Assembly (NCBI GenBank): GCA_943367755.1
Contig: CALRKB020000002.1
Span: 124,001-188,000, forward strand
DNA: 64,000 bases
Direction: 5' to 3'
DNA from: PCC-6802 sp943367755
GTDB taxonomy: Bacteria > Cyanobacteriota > Cyanobacteriia > Pseudanabaenales > Pseudanabaenaceae
The translations under genes were made by a program, and so were the position numbers. Within the stretch, counting starts at the first letter, position 1. Each line of letters begins with the position of its first letter. Of the stretch, positions 9,271 to 17,705 are shown piece by piece. The notes beneath the pieces are model-generated. The model saw nothing but the letters and a program-made list of their open reading frames with translations. It searched no databases and had not been told where the DNA came from.

Positions 9271-10404
9271 ATGTCGCTTAAGATCGTTATTCCTCTGGTG
9301 CTTTTAGTCTTTGTCCCTGTGTCGATCGCAGCAGAGTTATGTCATTGGGGTTCGCTGGCTATTTTCATTACTTCAGCTTTAGCAATTATTCCCTTCGCTA
9401 TTTGGCTGGGTACAGCAACGGAAAAGGTGGCTGTAGTTACGGGGCCTGCCATTGGCGGTCTGGTAAATGCTGTTTTTGGTAATGCTACTGAAGTAATCAT
9501 CGGTTTAGTCGCACTCAAAGAGGGCTTGGTTGACATTGTAAAAGCGAGTATTACGGGCAGCATTCTCAGTGAATTGCTGCTGGTACTGGGGCTGGCGATG
9601 CTGCTGGGCGGACTGCGCTACAAGGAGCAAGTATTTCAAAAAATCGTGGCGAGGGTGAATGGTTCCTCCATGACCTTAGCTGTAACCGCGATCGCCTTAC
9701 CCACGGTTGTGATCAACACATCCAACATGCTCGACCCAGCCGTAATTAGTCACCTTTCCACCATTGTTGCAGTGGTCTTAATTGCCGTCTATGGCCTGAC
9801 GCTACTGTTTTCCTTGAAAACCCATAGCTACCTCTACGATGTCGGGATAACCAACTTAGATTATCCATCCTCGAAACTCGCAGAGCGATCGCTAATCGTG
9901 GCGAATAGCGAAAATGATATCGAAAAGAGCGACGATCCTAAGCCCAATCTATGGTTATGGGTTGTCATACTGCTGGGATCGACAATTGCCGTCGCCTTGG
10001 AGTCAGATCTATTTATTGGTGCGCTTGAGGAAGCCACAAATGGCTTGGGACTAACCCCATTATTTACAGGGGTGGTGCTCTTACCCTTAATTGGCGATGT
10101 GGCTGGATGTATTACTGCCATCCGAGTTGCGATGAAAAACCAAATGGATCTAAGTGTTTCGATTTCGACGGGATCTAGTTTGCTCGTGGCGCTGTTTGTC
10201 GCACCGCTTCTGGTTTTGGTAGGGCAACTTATGGGTCAACCGATGGATTTAAACTTCAATCCTTTTGAAGCAATTTCGATCGCGATCGCTGTCACAATTG
10301 TCAATCTGATCAGTCTAGGTGGGCGATCGAACTGGCTAGATGGAACTCTACTTCTGGCAACTTACGTTATTTTAAGTGTAGCTTTTTTCTACCATCCCGC
10401 TTAA
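9271..10404 (+). CDS. CAX-family Ca2+/cation:proton exchanger, degenerate second alpha-repeat
   Basis: A 377-residue membrane protein of about 11 hydrophobic segments, the usual size for CAX. The first alpha-repeat is intact: 'GNATEVIIGLVALKEG' with the ion-binding Glu, followed by 'GSILSELLLVLGLAMLLGG'. The matching motif of the second repeat, normally GNAAEH, reads 'GDVAGC' (about residue 275), so the expected Glu and His are absent although the flanks ('VAMKNQMDLSV', 'GSS..VALFVAPLLVLVGQ') are clearly CAX. An acidic loop (about 205-225) separates the halves. The family is certain. Normal Ca2+/H+ exchange is not, because the acidic residues of both repeats are needed in studied CAX proteins. 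It may have altered selectivity. No strong SD is visible before ATG 9271. Confidence 0.85.
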   Translation: MSLKIVIPLVLLVFVPVSIAAELCHWGSLAIFITSALAIIPFAIWLGTATEKVAVVTGPAIGGLVNAVFGNATEVIIGLVALKEGLVDIVKASITGSILSELLLVLGLAMLLGGLRYKEQVFQKIVARVNGSSMTLAVTAIALPTVVINTSNMLDPAVISHLSTIVAVVLIAVYGLTLLFSLKTHSYLYDVGITNLDYPSSKLAERSLIVANSENDIEKSDDPKPNLWLWVVILLGSTIAVALESDLFIGALEEATNGLGLTPLFTGVVLLPLIGDVAGCITAIRVAMKNQMDLSVSISTGSSLLVALFVAPLLVLVGQLMGQPMDLNFNPFEAISIAIAVTIVNLISLGGRSNWLDGTLLLATYVILSVAFFYHPA

Positions 10405-10495
10405 AGCTATTAATGGCATCAAATTGATGTTGGCACTTTAGCGGTATTAAACCCCAAAAAACCTCCACCTGTAAATTTTTCATTGTAGGCTTTAT

Positions 10496-10560
10496 GTACG
10501 GGCAGGTTTAGCTAGGACTGTTCTTGACACTGGTAGCGCTTGGACAAAACCTGCCCCTAC
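10496..10560. repeat. Cyanobacterial palindromic intergenic repeat (AAACCTGCCCCTAC arms)
   Basis: Arms GTACGGGCAGGTTT (10496-10509) and AAACCTGCCCCTAC (10547-10560) pair with one mismatch across a 37-bp spacer. Similar GTAGGGGC(A/G)GGTTT elements are, from memory, scattered through many cyanobacterial intergenic regions and resemble MITE- or REP-type elements. Only this copy was noticed here. Confidence 0.6.
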
Positions 10561-10649
10561 GTCAATGGATTTTTTACAGCAACAAAAAACCTCTAAATTA
10601 GACTAAGGAAAATATTCCAAGGCAGCTTCACACTATTTCTCTAACTGCT

Positions 10650-12014
10650 ATGCGAAATGTCATTCTCAAAACTTTGCTGTTCCTAATTGTCTGCATCCAG
10701 GGTTGTGCTTCTCAGGACACCCTTCCTTCAGAGCGCAGCTCAAGCTCGGCCACTTCCAGTTCTACTCCAACGGCTAATTCCAACAATACAAAGTCAGTCG
10801 ATCGCTCAAACAAGCGCATCGATACGGAATTATTAAAAGCTGTTCCCATTCTGGTTAGCCTCAACAACCTCCCAGAACCATTCAGAACGGAGAGCGCCAG
10901 CAAACCACCACAAGTCTTATCAATTCCAGCCCATCCCGTACTGCAAGTACCAGCCGGATTTCAGGTCAACGTATTCGCCGAAAACCTGGAACGCCCGCGC
11001 TGGTTGGCTTTGACGCCTACGGGAGATGTGCTGGTGACGGAAACGCCCGTCAACCACATCCGCCTGCTGCGGGACGTTAATGGCGACGGCATAGCCGATG
11101 TGAACCAGAATTTTGCGACGGCTGAAAATGGCTTGGATATTCCCTTTGGCATGTCATTTAGCGATCGCTACTTTTTTCTGGGGAACACGGCAGCCGTATT
11201 GAGATTTCCCTACGCAAAAGGCCAGGATCGTTTGGTAGGTCGAGGTGAAAAAATTGCCGATCTGCAAGGTGGAGGTTACAACCAGCACTGGACCAGGAAT
11301 GTTGTGGTGTCTCCCGATCGCCAAAAACTTTACGTATCAATTGGTTCGCGCTCTAACGTCGATGCCGAAGAATTACCGCGCGCTTCTGTCCAGATTATGC
11401 AGTTAGATGGCGCGCAACAGCAAACATTTGCCTTTGGCCTGCGCAATCCTGTCGGTTTGGACTTTCATCCCACTACAGGCGAACTCTACGCGACAGTCAA
11501 CGAGCGCGACGGCTTAGGCGACGATTTGGTACCCGATTATTTTACCCGCATTCGCCAGGGTGAGTTTTACGGCTGGCCCTATGCCTACCTGTCCCCGCAA
11601 AATCTCGATCCCCGCCGCACGACAAATGGTAAGAGCGAAAACCCCGCCCTAGTTGCACAAACGCGAACGCCCGACGTGCTGTTTCAGGCCCACTCCGCCG
11701 CTCTGGGAGTCAAATTTTATACGGGCAAGACCTTCCCTGCTAAGTATCGCCATGGAGCGTTTGTAGCTTTTCGCGGCTCTTGGAATCGCGATCGCGGCAC
11801 GGGTTATAAAATTGCATTCGTACCATTTGGCAGCGACAATCGCCCGGTAGGATATTACGAAGAGTTCCTGACAGGATTTTTAACTGACCCGTCCGTACCA
11901 AGTACGTGGGGTCGTCCGGTGGGATTACTGGTGATGCCCGATGGGAGCTTGTTATTCACCGATGAGGCAAATAATCGCATTTATCGCGTGCAATATGACG
12001 GTAAAAAAGAATAG
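10650..12014 (+). CDS. Lipoprotein PQQ-type sugar dehydrogenase (glucose/sorbosone dehydrogenase family)
   Basis: A 454-residue predicted lipoprotein: hydrophobic start 'KTLLFLIVCIQGC', then a Ser/Thr-rich linker (about 22-55) and a six-bladed propeller-type domain. Motifs match the GSDH/sorbosone dehydrogenase family: 'VPAGFQVNVFAENLERPRWLAL', 'HWTRNVVVSPDRQKLYVSIGSRSN', 'FAFGLRNPVGLDFHP', 'YPYAYLSPQ'-like 'WPYAYLSPQ', 'GSWNRDRGTGYKIAF' and 'GRPVGLLVMPDGSLLFTDEANNRIYRV'. These proteins oxidise aldoses or related sugars in the periplasm with PQQ; the substrate cannot be told from sequence and some cyanobacterial members may not use PQQ. The gene stands alone, with the palindromic repeat upstream and a HIP1 palindrome over its stop codon. 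Confidence 0.8.
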   Translation: MRNVILKTLLFLIVCIQGCASQDTLPSERSSSSATSSSTPTANSNNTKSVDRSNKRIDTELLKAVPILVSLNNLPEPFRTESASKPPQVLSIPAHPVLQVPAGFQVNVFAENLERPRWLALTPTGDVLVTETPVNHIRLLRDVNGDGIADVNQNFATAENGLDIPFGMSFSDRYFFLGNTAAVLRFPYAKGQDRLVGRGEKIADLQGGGYNQHWTRNVVVSPDRQKLYVSIGSRSNVDAEELPRASVQIMQLDGAQQQTFAFGLRNPVGLDFHPTTGELYATVNERDGLGDDLVPDYFTRIRQGEFYGWPYAYLSPQNLDPRRTTNGKSENPALVAQTRTPDVLFQAHSAALGVKFYTGKTFPAKYRHGAFVAFRGSWNRDRGTGYKIAFVPFGSDNRPVGYYEEFLTGFLTDPSVPSTWGRPVGLLVMPDGSLLFTDEANNRIYRVQYDGKKE

Positions 12015-12030
12015 GAGCGATCGCTCCTAT
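12011..12030. repeat. Perfect 20-bp palindrome built around a HIP1 site
   Basis: ATAGGAGCGATCGCTCCTAT extends the HIP1 core by six bases on each side and spans the stop codon of the sugar dehydrogenase (12012-12014). It lies between convergent genes and could fold as a stem in both transcripts, but no U-run follows. Confidence 0.7.
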
Positions 12031-12088
12031 CGTCAATAAGCTTTCGATATCGTCGCTGCGATCGACGATTCAGTTCGTAACGGTGCGT

Positions 12089-12520
12089 CTAGGGGATTTT
12101 GACAGTAACCATGCTCGCTCGATCGGCATGCCTACTTCTGCGATCCTGCATGTAACGTGGTAGCAGCATTGTTTCTGGAAGCAATTCCTCAATGACATCA
12201 TAAATTAGCGTCTCTATATACAGCCTTTGCTCTAGAGAGGAATAGCGGTAATTGATCTTTCTCGCATCATTTTGCACCCAATCAATCACTTTGTAACGAT
12301 TAGGCATCTTACCGATCGCACAATCGATCAGCTTTTGCCGCAAATCCAATAGCGAGATATTTAGCTTTAACTCAGTCCTGCAGAATAGTTCTGAATGAAA
12401 AAGATCGGCTAAGAAATTTTCCACTTCTTCGATCGCGACTAGAAGTGTAATATTAATAACTTGTTTGGGCATCTTGGCTTGTTTTACAATACTTTTAGAC
12501 TGAGCTGGGAAATCGAACAA
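12089..12520 (-). CDS. Possible ComFB-like domain protein
   Basis: A 143-residue cytoplasmic protein. The stretch 'NITLLVAIEEVENFLADL' followed by 'DLRQKLIDCAIGKMPNRYKVID' resembles the ComFB pattern (N-[VI]-x-E-x-[LIV]-V-x-E-x-[IV] then A-L-N-x-L-P-P-x-Y). Zinc-binding cysteines of the Bacillus form are not present in order. Cyanobacterial ComFB-type proteins have been linked to type IV pilus function, competence and c-di-GMP binding. It ends the minus-strand signalling cluster, after a DUF1830 gene and two response regulators, which fits a signalling output role. The match is from pattern reading only, so treat the family as tentative. Confidence 0.45.
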   Translation of the reverse strand: MFDFPAQSKSIVKQAKMPKQVINITLLVAIEEVENFLADLFHSELFCRTELKLNISLLDLRQKLIDCAIGKMPNRYKVIDWVQNDARKINYRYSSLEQRLYIETLIYDVIEELLPETMLLPRYMQDRRSRHADRASMVTVKIP

Positions 12521-12649
12521 AATTTCAATAGTTTCAGGTGTATGAAGTAGCTTTATTCAAGATGCATTGGGCTTTTGGTGAGTGCTCAAATTGTAAAAAT
12601 TGTTATTAAAATTATCGATCTGTTTCAGGCGAAGGCAGACTCCCGAAGT

Positions 12650-12973
12650 CTAACATGTTTGCGCGAGGATAGAACCGACATTATCGAGAACGCGCAAGTC
12701 TTGGCACAGAATAGCTTCTTTAAGGATAGTTGTGTTACCGATATGAGTGCGAGATGATTTACCTTCTTGGATATGTACTTCCAGGATGGCTTGCGGAACA
12801 CCCAGAAACAGGAGGCGATCGCCTGCAAAAACTACCTTCTCTAAACGCAAGTCTAAATGCATGTTGGGAAGATTTGTAATGCTTATAATCTGAGTTTTGT
12901 TGGTGGAATTGCTATAGGCGCATAAAAAGCAATCTTGATGCTTAGCGAGGACTGAATCAAAAAAATATGACAT
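12650..12973 (-). CDS. DUF1830 domain protein
   Basis: A 107-residue protein. The segment 'CAYSNSTNKTQIISITNLPNMHLD' followed by 'LEKVVFAGDRLLFLGVPQAILEVHI' matches the cyanobacterial DUF1830 pattern (C-x-Y-x-N-x-T-x-x-x-Q-[IV]-x-[RS]-I-T-[NL]-[IL], then E-[RK]-V-V-F-x-G-[QD]-R-L-x-F). Members are small, soluble and of unknown function. It lies 44 bp downstream of a CheY-like gene on the same strand and is probably co-transcribed with it. The C-terminal part (about 85-107) goes past the usual domain end. Confidence 0.75.
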   Translation of the reverse strand: MSYFFDSVLAKHQDCFLCAYSNSTNKTQIISITNLPNMHLDLRLEKVVFAGDRLLFLGVPQAILEVHIQEGKSSRTHIGNTTILKEAILCQDLRVLDNVGSILAQTC

Positions 12974-13017
12974 GATATTTATCCGAATTTATTGTGATGG
13001 AATTTATTGAAAAGAGT

Positions 13018-13410
13018 TTATGAAAATATCAAATCAGTGCAATTTGCAAGCTGAAGCTTGACTGCTTTGAGTAGTTGACTTGCCGCAAATGGCTTGGTCA
13101 GATATTGATTGGCTCCAAGTTCTAGGCCGAGCATGCGTTCGTGAGAAATTGCTTCGCCTGTGAGGAATATGAATGGAATATTTGCCATCATCTCACTTCT
13201 CCGAAGGCAATCGAGTACCTCATACCCGTTGATTTCAGGCATATTCAGATCGCAGACGATTACATCAGGTTGTAATTCCTGAGCTAGTTGCAAACCATGT
13301 ATTCCATTTCCAACACTAACCACTTGCGAATCTTTTAAATTAAAACTAAGAGTATCTGCAATACAACTGCCTAGCATTTCATCATCATCAATCACTAAAA
13401 TCTTTGCCAT
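13018..13410 (-). CDS. CheY-like single-domain response regulator
   Basis: A 130-residue receiver domain with no output domain. The acidic pocket 'VIDDDEM' is at residues 5-11, the phospho-acceptor Asp is in 'DVIVCDLNMP' (about residue 54), the switch Thr in 'FIFLTGEA' and the Lys in 'YLTKPF'. It is expected to be phosphorylated by the hybrid-type signalling genes upstream on the same strand (His kinase at 14072-15835) and to act by protein contact. It is separated by about 200 bp from the next receiver gene and by 44 bp from the DUF1830 gene downstream. Confidence 0.88.
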   Translation of the reverse strand: MAKILVIDDDEMLGSCIADTLSFNLKDSQVVSVGNGIHGLQLAQELQPDVIVCDLNMPEINGYEVLDCLRRSEMMANIPFIFLTGEAISHERMLGLELGANQYLTKPFAASQLLKAVKLQLANCTDLIFS

Positions 13411-13614
13411 TATTGTCAGTTAGTAGTGAGTATTAGCTTTAAGCAAAATGGTAGATTGACCCTACACAAGACTCTAAAGCACATCGTCTTGATAAAGAGT
13501 AATGGAGTAAGCTATTTGCCTACCTCATTACTCCAAAAATTCCCAGAGCATTCTCTACCTGTAAAGTTGCTTGAGTTGAGCTTAGATCGAAATTGTGTGT
13601 TTTTTGTGTGGATG

Positions 13615-13995
13615 CTAGATCTGCCAGCCTAAAATTTCGCATATTTGCTTAGCTAAGCGATCGGCTTTAAACGGTTTGGCGATCGCTCCTGCTACACCTA
13701 GATCGCGCAAGTGCTGCTCTTCCTTGGCGATCGCCTTAGCGGTGAGTAAAACCGTCGGGATATGTTTGGTGGTGGGGTTTGCCTGCAAGTGCTGAAATGT
13801 GGTCACGCCATCCATATCTGGCATCATCACATCTAGCAAAATTGCATCGGGTTGCTCGATTTCAGCTCTGGCTATCCCTTCGCTGCCTGAGACAGCGGTC
13901 AACACTTTCCAGTCTGTCACTGCTTCTACCGAAAACTGAATAATTTCCCTAATCCCATCGTCGTCATCGATCACCAGAATGGTTTTTATTTGCAT
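13615..13995 (-). CDS. CheY-like single-domain response regulator
   Basis: A 126-residue receiver domain. ATG 13995 is chosen because AGAGGA lies 8 nt before it; a GTG six codons upstream would overlap that SD. Acidic pocket 'VIDDDDG', acceptor Asp in 'AILLDVMMPDMDG' (about residue 54), switch Thr in 'TVLLTAKA' and Lys in 'AIAKPFKADRL'. It lies 76 bp downstream of the PAS kinase gene on the same strand, so it is the likely cognate receiver. It shares only the general receiver pattern with the neighbouring regulator, so the two are probably not a recent duplication. Confidence 0.88.
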   Translation of the reverse strand: MQIKTILVIDDDDGIREIIQFSVEAVTDWKVLTAVSGSEGIARAEIEQPDAILLDVMMPDMDGVTTFQHLQANPTTKHIPTVLLTAKAIAKEEQHLRDLGVAGAIAKPFKADRLAKQICEILGWQI

Positions 13996-14054
13996 AATTT
14001 TTCCTCTGTTCACCTACAGCCAATTGCAATCAAAATCACCACGGATAAGATGAT

Positions 14055-14088
14055 TAAAACCCATGCGGGGGCTACGCTCCTGCGACCT
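14055..14088. repeat. Dispersed repeat copy overlapping the kinase stop codon
   Basis: TAAAACCCATGCGGGGGCTACGCTCCTGCGACC resembles ATAAAACCCATTACGGGGCTGTGCCCTGCGACCC at 62714-62747. The last codons and TAG of the histidine kinase ('QVAGA' then stop) lie inside it. Similar 'GGGTCGCAGGG' elements are, from memory, common in cyanobacterial spacers. Confidence 0.5.
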
Positions 14089-15835
14089 GTTTTTTGTGGT
14101 GGACTCGATCGAAAACTGCTGTAGTTATCGGCAAGGTGAAATAAAAGCTGCTGCCTTCACCCAGAATACTCTCTGCCCAAATCTGCCCGCCATGCTGTGC
14201 TACAAGATAACGACAAATTGCTAGACCCAAGCCTGTCCCCCCCTTGGCGCGAGCATCAGAGCTATCGACCTGCTGAAAGCGCTCGAAAATTATGTTGATT
14301 TTGGCGGCGGGAATGCCACAACCCCGATCTTTGACGGCGATCAGCACATAGGGGAGAGGTGTAGAAGCGTGAGAGTCTGGCAGCACGGAGCTAGCTTGTG
14401 TGGTTGTCTCTACCAGCTCGCTAGTTACCTGAACTGTAGAGCCAGCGGGAGAGAACTTGATCGCATTGCCCAGCAGATTGATTAATATCTGGATAATGCG
14501 GTCGGCATCGATATCGATCTGAACGGGTGGCCCAGAAGTAATTAACTTGATGTCAGCTAGGTTAGAGATTATCTGCATCATGTCTACGACTTTGAGCAGA
14601 AGATCGGCAATATTACAGGGCTGCTTTGATAGGCTAATCTGGCCTGTTTGTAATCGCTCCACATTCAGAATATCCTCAACCAATCGACTCAGGCGATCGC
14701 TACTCTCGCTAACAATTTCGATAATGTGTTGGCCTTTAGGGGAGTGAGTTTCGATCAGGCCACTAGCTAACAAACTGAGTCCGCCTTGAATCGATGTTAG
14801 AGGCGTACGCAGTTCGTGGCTGACCACAGAAATAAACTCATCTTTCATGCGGGCGATCGCTTTGCGCTCGGTAATATCTTGAATGATGCAAAATAGGCTG
14901 ACTGCTTGCCCAACATCATCAAAAATTGGATTTCCCTTAGCAAAAACATCGCGCGGCTCGCCATCCGATCTCAAAATGCGCAACTCCAGCTCGTAAGCCT
15001 GATGCTCGGAAATTGCATGCCGTATGGTTGTTTCGCATAGGGGGCGATCGGCTGGATCGATTTGCTGTAAGTACTCCTGCCAAGTCGGTGGCGGTAGATC
15101 GGGAACCAGACCAAAAATGCGATACATTTCCTCTGACCAGGTGAAAGACTGCGTCGGCAAATCGAACTCCCAACTACCGATATGGGCTACCCTTTGAGCT
15201 TCCGCTAGTCTAGCCTCACTGCGTTGCAGGCGTAATTCTGCCTGTTTGCGCTCGGTAATATTGCGGATCAGCCAGCGCAACCCCACAGCTTCTCCCATCG
15301 GATTCAGTACGGTGACGACATTCAGCTCAGCGCAGAATGCGGGTTTGTGTCGGGGTTGCATGAAGATCTCTTGCCCCCAGATCCCTTGGCATTGGCGCAA
15401 CTCTAGCAACAAGGAGTGCAAGTTGTGCTTCCCTGGCTGTGGCTCTAATACAAATACGGTCAGAGGTTTCCCCACAAGGAAATCTTGACTGAGATTAAGC
15501 AGAGTTGAGATCGCGCGATTTGCCTCCTGAATGATGCCATAGAGATCGGTGACCAGATAACCATCGGGTGCAAAGTTAAATAAGTCCTGATAGCGCTGTC
15601 GCTCTGTTTCCAGATCGATGCGGGTAAGCAATAATTCCTCATTTTGCTGCTGCAATTCCTCTACAGAGATTTGCAACTCCTCCAGGCAAATCGATACTTC
15701 TTCGATCGCTTCGGACAGGAGAGATATTTCTGGCTTGGGGATTGGGCATTGCGGCAAGCCTTCAGCGCGTTGCAGGATATCTTGGAAGCGTTCCTGTGCC
15801 TTTTCAATTAGATCGTCAAGAGCATTGATACTCAT
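14072..15835 (-). CDS. PAS-PAS sensor histidine kinase
   Basis: A 587-residue soluble kinase. The coiled-coil start (about 40-80) leads to a PAS domain (about 80-195, ending 'RNITERKQAE'), a second PAS of PAS_3 type (about 205-325, 'AHIGSWEFDLPTQSFTWSEEMYRIFGL'), HisKA with H340 in 'SVVSHELRTPLTSI', and HATPase ('ILINLLGNAIKFSP', 'VKDRGCGIP', 'GGTGLGLAICRYLV'). No membrane segments, so the signal is cytoplasmic. The start is firm, with a perfect AGGAGG 7 nt upstream. The gene begins 13 bp after the CheR gene ends, so CheB, CheR and kinase form one operon with the receiver downstream. The C terminus runs into a dispersed repeat. Confidence 0.92.
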   Translation of the reverse strand: MSINALDDLIEKAQERFQDILQRAEGLPQCPIPKPEISLLSEAIEEVSICLEELQISVEELQQQNEELLLTRIDLETERQRYQDLFNFAPDGYLVTDLYGIIQEANRAISTLLNLSQDFLVGKPLTVFVLEPQPGKHNLHSLLLELRQCQGIWGQEIFMQPRHKPAFCAELNVVTVLNPMGEAVGLRWLIRNITERKQAELRLQRSEARLAEAQRVAHIGSWEFDLPTQSFTWSEEMYRIFGLVPDLPPPTWQEYLQQIDPADRPLCETTIRHAISEHQAYELELRILRSDGEPRDVFAKGNPIFDDVGQAVSLFCIIQDITERKAIARMKDEFISVVSHELRTPLTSIQGGLSLLASGLIETHSPKGQHIIEIVSESSDRLSRLVEDILNVERLQTGQISLSKQPCNIADLLLKVVDMMQIISNLADIKLITSGPPVQIDIDADRIIQILINLLGNAIKFSPAGSTVQVTSELVETTTQASSVLPDSHASTPLPYVLIAVKDRGCGIPAAKINIIFERFQQVDSSDARAKGGTGLGLAICRYLVAQHGGQIWAESILGEGSSFYFTLPITTAVFDRVHHKKQVAGA

Positions 15836-15848
15836 CGATTTGTCCTCC

Positions 15849-17705
15849 TCAGGTGGATGGGGATTCTTCCATTAGTAAGATCGCACCCTGGCGAACTCCC
15901 TCCAGATTAAGCAGGGGCGTAATCACAAGATGACAGTCGATCTTGCGACCGCGACGGTTTATGGCTGGCAAGACTAGTTCTTGGGTATCGGTTTCTCCAG
16001 TTAAACACATTTGGATTGGCGATCGCAGTTCCTGTACGGGCAGGCCGATATCCAGACTAAACAGCGATTTGCCCTGCACTTCGTCGCTGCGTAATCCCCA
16101 CAATTCTGCGGCTCTGCGGCTCCAGATCGTGAGATTGAATTGCCGATCTACAACGATCGCCGACGACCGCAGTCCTGCCAAAATCGAATGCTGAAAAGCA
16201 TTCGCCTGATTTAACTCATCGGTACGTTGGTGTAATTCCTGATTAATTGTTTGTAATTCCTCATTTGTGGATTGCAATTCCTCATTCATGGTCTCCAATT
16301 CTTCGTTGGTCGATTGCAATTCCTCATTCGTGGTTTCTAATTCCTCAATCGTCGATTGCAATTCTTCATTTGTGGTTTCCAGTTCTTCGTTGGTCGATTG
16401 CATCTCTTCGTAGGCGGTGTCTAGCTCCTGCGAAGTACGCTGTAGATCGGTTTGCAACCTGATGAAATGGGTGATATCTGTAAAAGAAATGCCGATCCCG
16501 ATCGTATTTTTTTCGCTGTCATAAAGGGGAGTAACGCACACTTCTAAATTTTGCGTGGTGCCGTTGGCGAAATGACGTTCCACATTTGGGAACACGATCG
16601 AACGATGCTCTGCGGCGGCAGTTTGCATGGGCGATCGCAGATCTACAGGTCGAAAGGACAATTCTAAATCTTGAAACGGACGCCCCAAGTCCTTGATACT
16701 GAGACTAAACAACATACGGGCTTGTTCGTTGGCCAGGAGCAAATTGCCGTGTGAGTCTATGATGATTTGGGCCACTAACGAGGAATCAAAAGCCGCCTCT
16801 CGCAACCGGATATGCTGTGTGAAACTCTCAGAGAATGCCAGATTTTCCACGGTCGGCATGACCAAAAGGCGATCGCGAAAGTTGCGCGAAGGTACTTTGG
16901 CAAATATGCGATTGGGCAAATCGACAGGACGAAATAGACTGGAGTGAGTCAGCAGCATCTCTGCTTTGCCCAGAAACACAAATCCCTGACTATCTAAAGA
17001 AAAATACAGCTTATTCAGAATCCGCGCCTGCGCCTCGGCATTGAAATACATCAGCGTATTTCGGCAGGTTAATAGATCGATGCGAGAGATGGGAGCATCT
17101 TGAATCAAGTCGTGGCGGCCAAAAATCACCGAACGCCGCAACTGATGCTGAAATACATAGCGGTCTCCGATCTGCTCAAAATATTTGTCTCGCAAGGCTT
17201 CGGGTACAACCTGTACGTTTTTGGCGGCATAGGATGCCTGTCGTGCCTGTGCTAGTGCCTCCTCATCGCAATCTGTGGCATAAATCTTGACTCTGGTGCG
17301 AAATTGTTGTTCTCCCAGAGCTTCGGCCAGCACGATCGCTAGCGTATAGGCTTCTTCGCCCGAAGAACACCCAGCGCTCCAAACCCGAATTGCAGCGTCG
17401 TTATTTGGCTTGTCAGCGATGATGCGCGGTATAACTTCCTGCTTTAGGTACTCCCAAGCACTGGCATCGCGAAAAAAGCTGGTGACATTGATCAAAATAC
17501 TGTTAAAAAGATGGTTAAATTCCTCTGGGTGAACTTCTAAATAATCGAGGTACTCGTTAAAACTCTCTAATTTGTGTACCTGCATCCGTCTCTGAAAACG
17601 TCGCATCAGGCTAGAACGCTTGTAGCCAGAAAAGTCAAAGCCGCGATTCTGCTTTAAGTAGTTCAGCAATTGCTCAAAAGCCGGATCGTCTATAGAACTA
17701 CTCAA
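15849..17705 (-). CDS. CheR-type methyltransferase with PAS domains and coiled coil
   Basis: A 618-residue protein. CheR N-terminal helices (about 1-60), SAM-dependent methyltransferase (about 60-275, with 'WSAGCSSGEEAYTLAIVLAE' and 'LLTCRNTLMYFN'), PAS (about 300-415), a striking coiled coil of 'ETTNEELQST' heptads (about 420-490), and a C-terminal PAS (about 500-615). TTG 17705 is the start: AGGAG sits 7 nt before it and it overlaps the CheB stop as TTGA. In chemotaxis CheR methylates receptor glutamates. Here no receptor, CheA or CheW is nearby, so the pair more likely feeds the adjacent PAS kinase. The CheB-CheR-PAS arrangement is widespread in cyanobacteria. Confidence 0.9.
   Translation of the reverse strand: MSSSIDDPAFEQLLNYLKQNRGFDFSGYKRSSLMRRFQRRMQVHKLESFNEYLDYLEVHPEEFNHLFNSILINVTSFFRDASAWEYLKQEVIPRIIADKPNNDAAIRVWSAGCSSGEEAYTLAIVLAEALGEQQFRTRVKIYATDCDEEALAQARQASYAAKNVQVVPEALRDKYFEQIGDRYVFQHQLRRSVIFGRHDLIQDAPISRIDLLTCRNTLMYFNAEAQARILNKLYFSLDSQGFVFLGKAEMLLTHSSLFRPVDLPNRIFAKVPSRNFRDRLLVMPTVENLAFSESFTQHIRLREAAFDSSLVAQIIIDSHGNLLLANEQARMLFSLSIKDLGRPFQDLELSFRPVDLRSPMQTAAAEHRSIVFPNVERHFANGTTQNLEVCVTPLYDSEKNTIGIGISFTDITHFIRLQTDLQRTSQELDTAYEEMQSTNEELETTNEELQSTIEELETTNEELQSTNEELETMNEELQSTNEELQTINQELHQRTDELNQANAFQHSILAGLRSSAIVVDRQFNLTIWSRRAAELWGLRSDEVQGKSLFSLDIGLPVQELRSPIQMCLTGETDTQELVLPAINRRGRKIDCHLVITPLLNLEGVRQGAILLMEESPST

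Noticed and set aside
12011..12030. HIP1 palindrome as a terminator
   Set aside because: No U-run on either strand and HIP1 sites of this kind are everywhere in the window.
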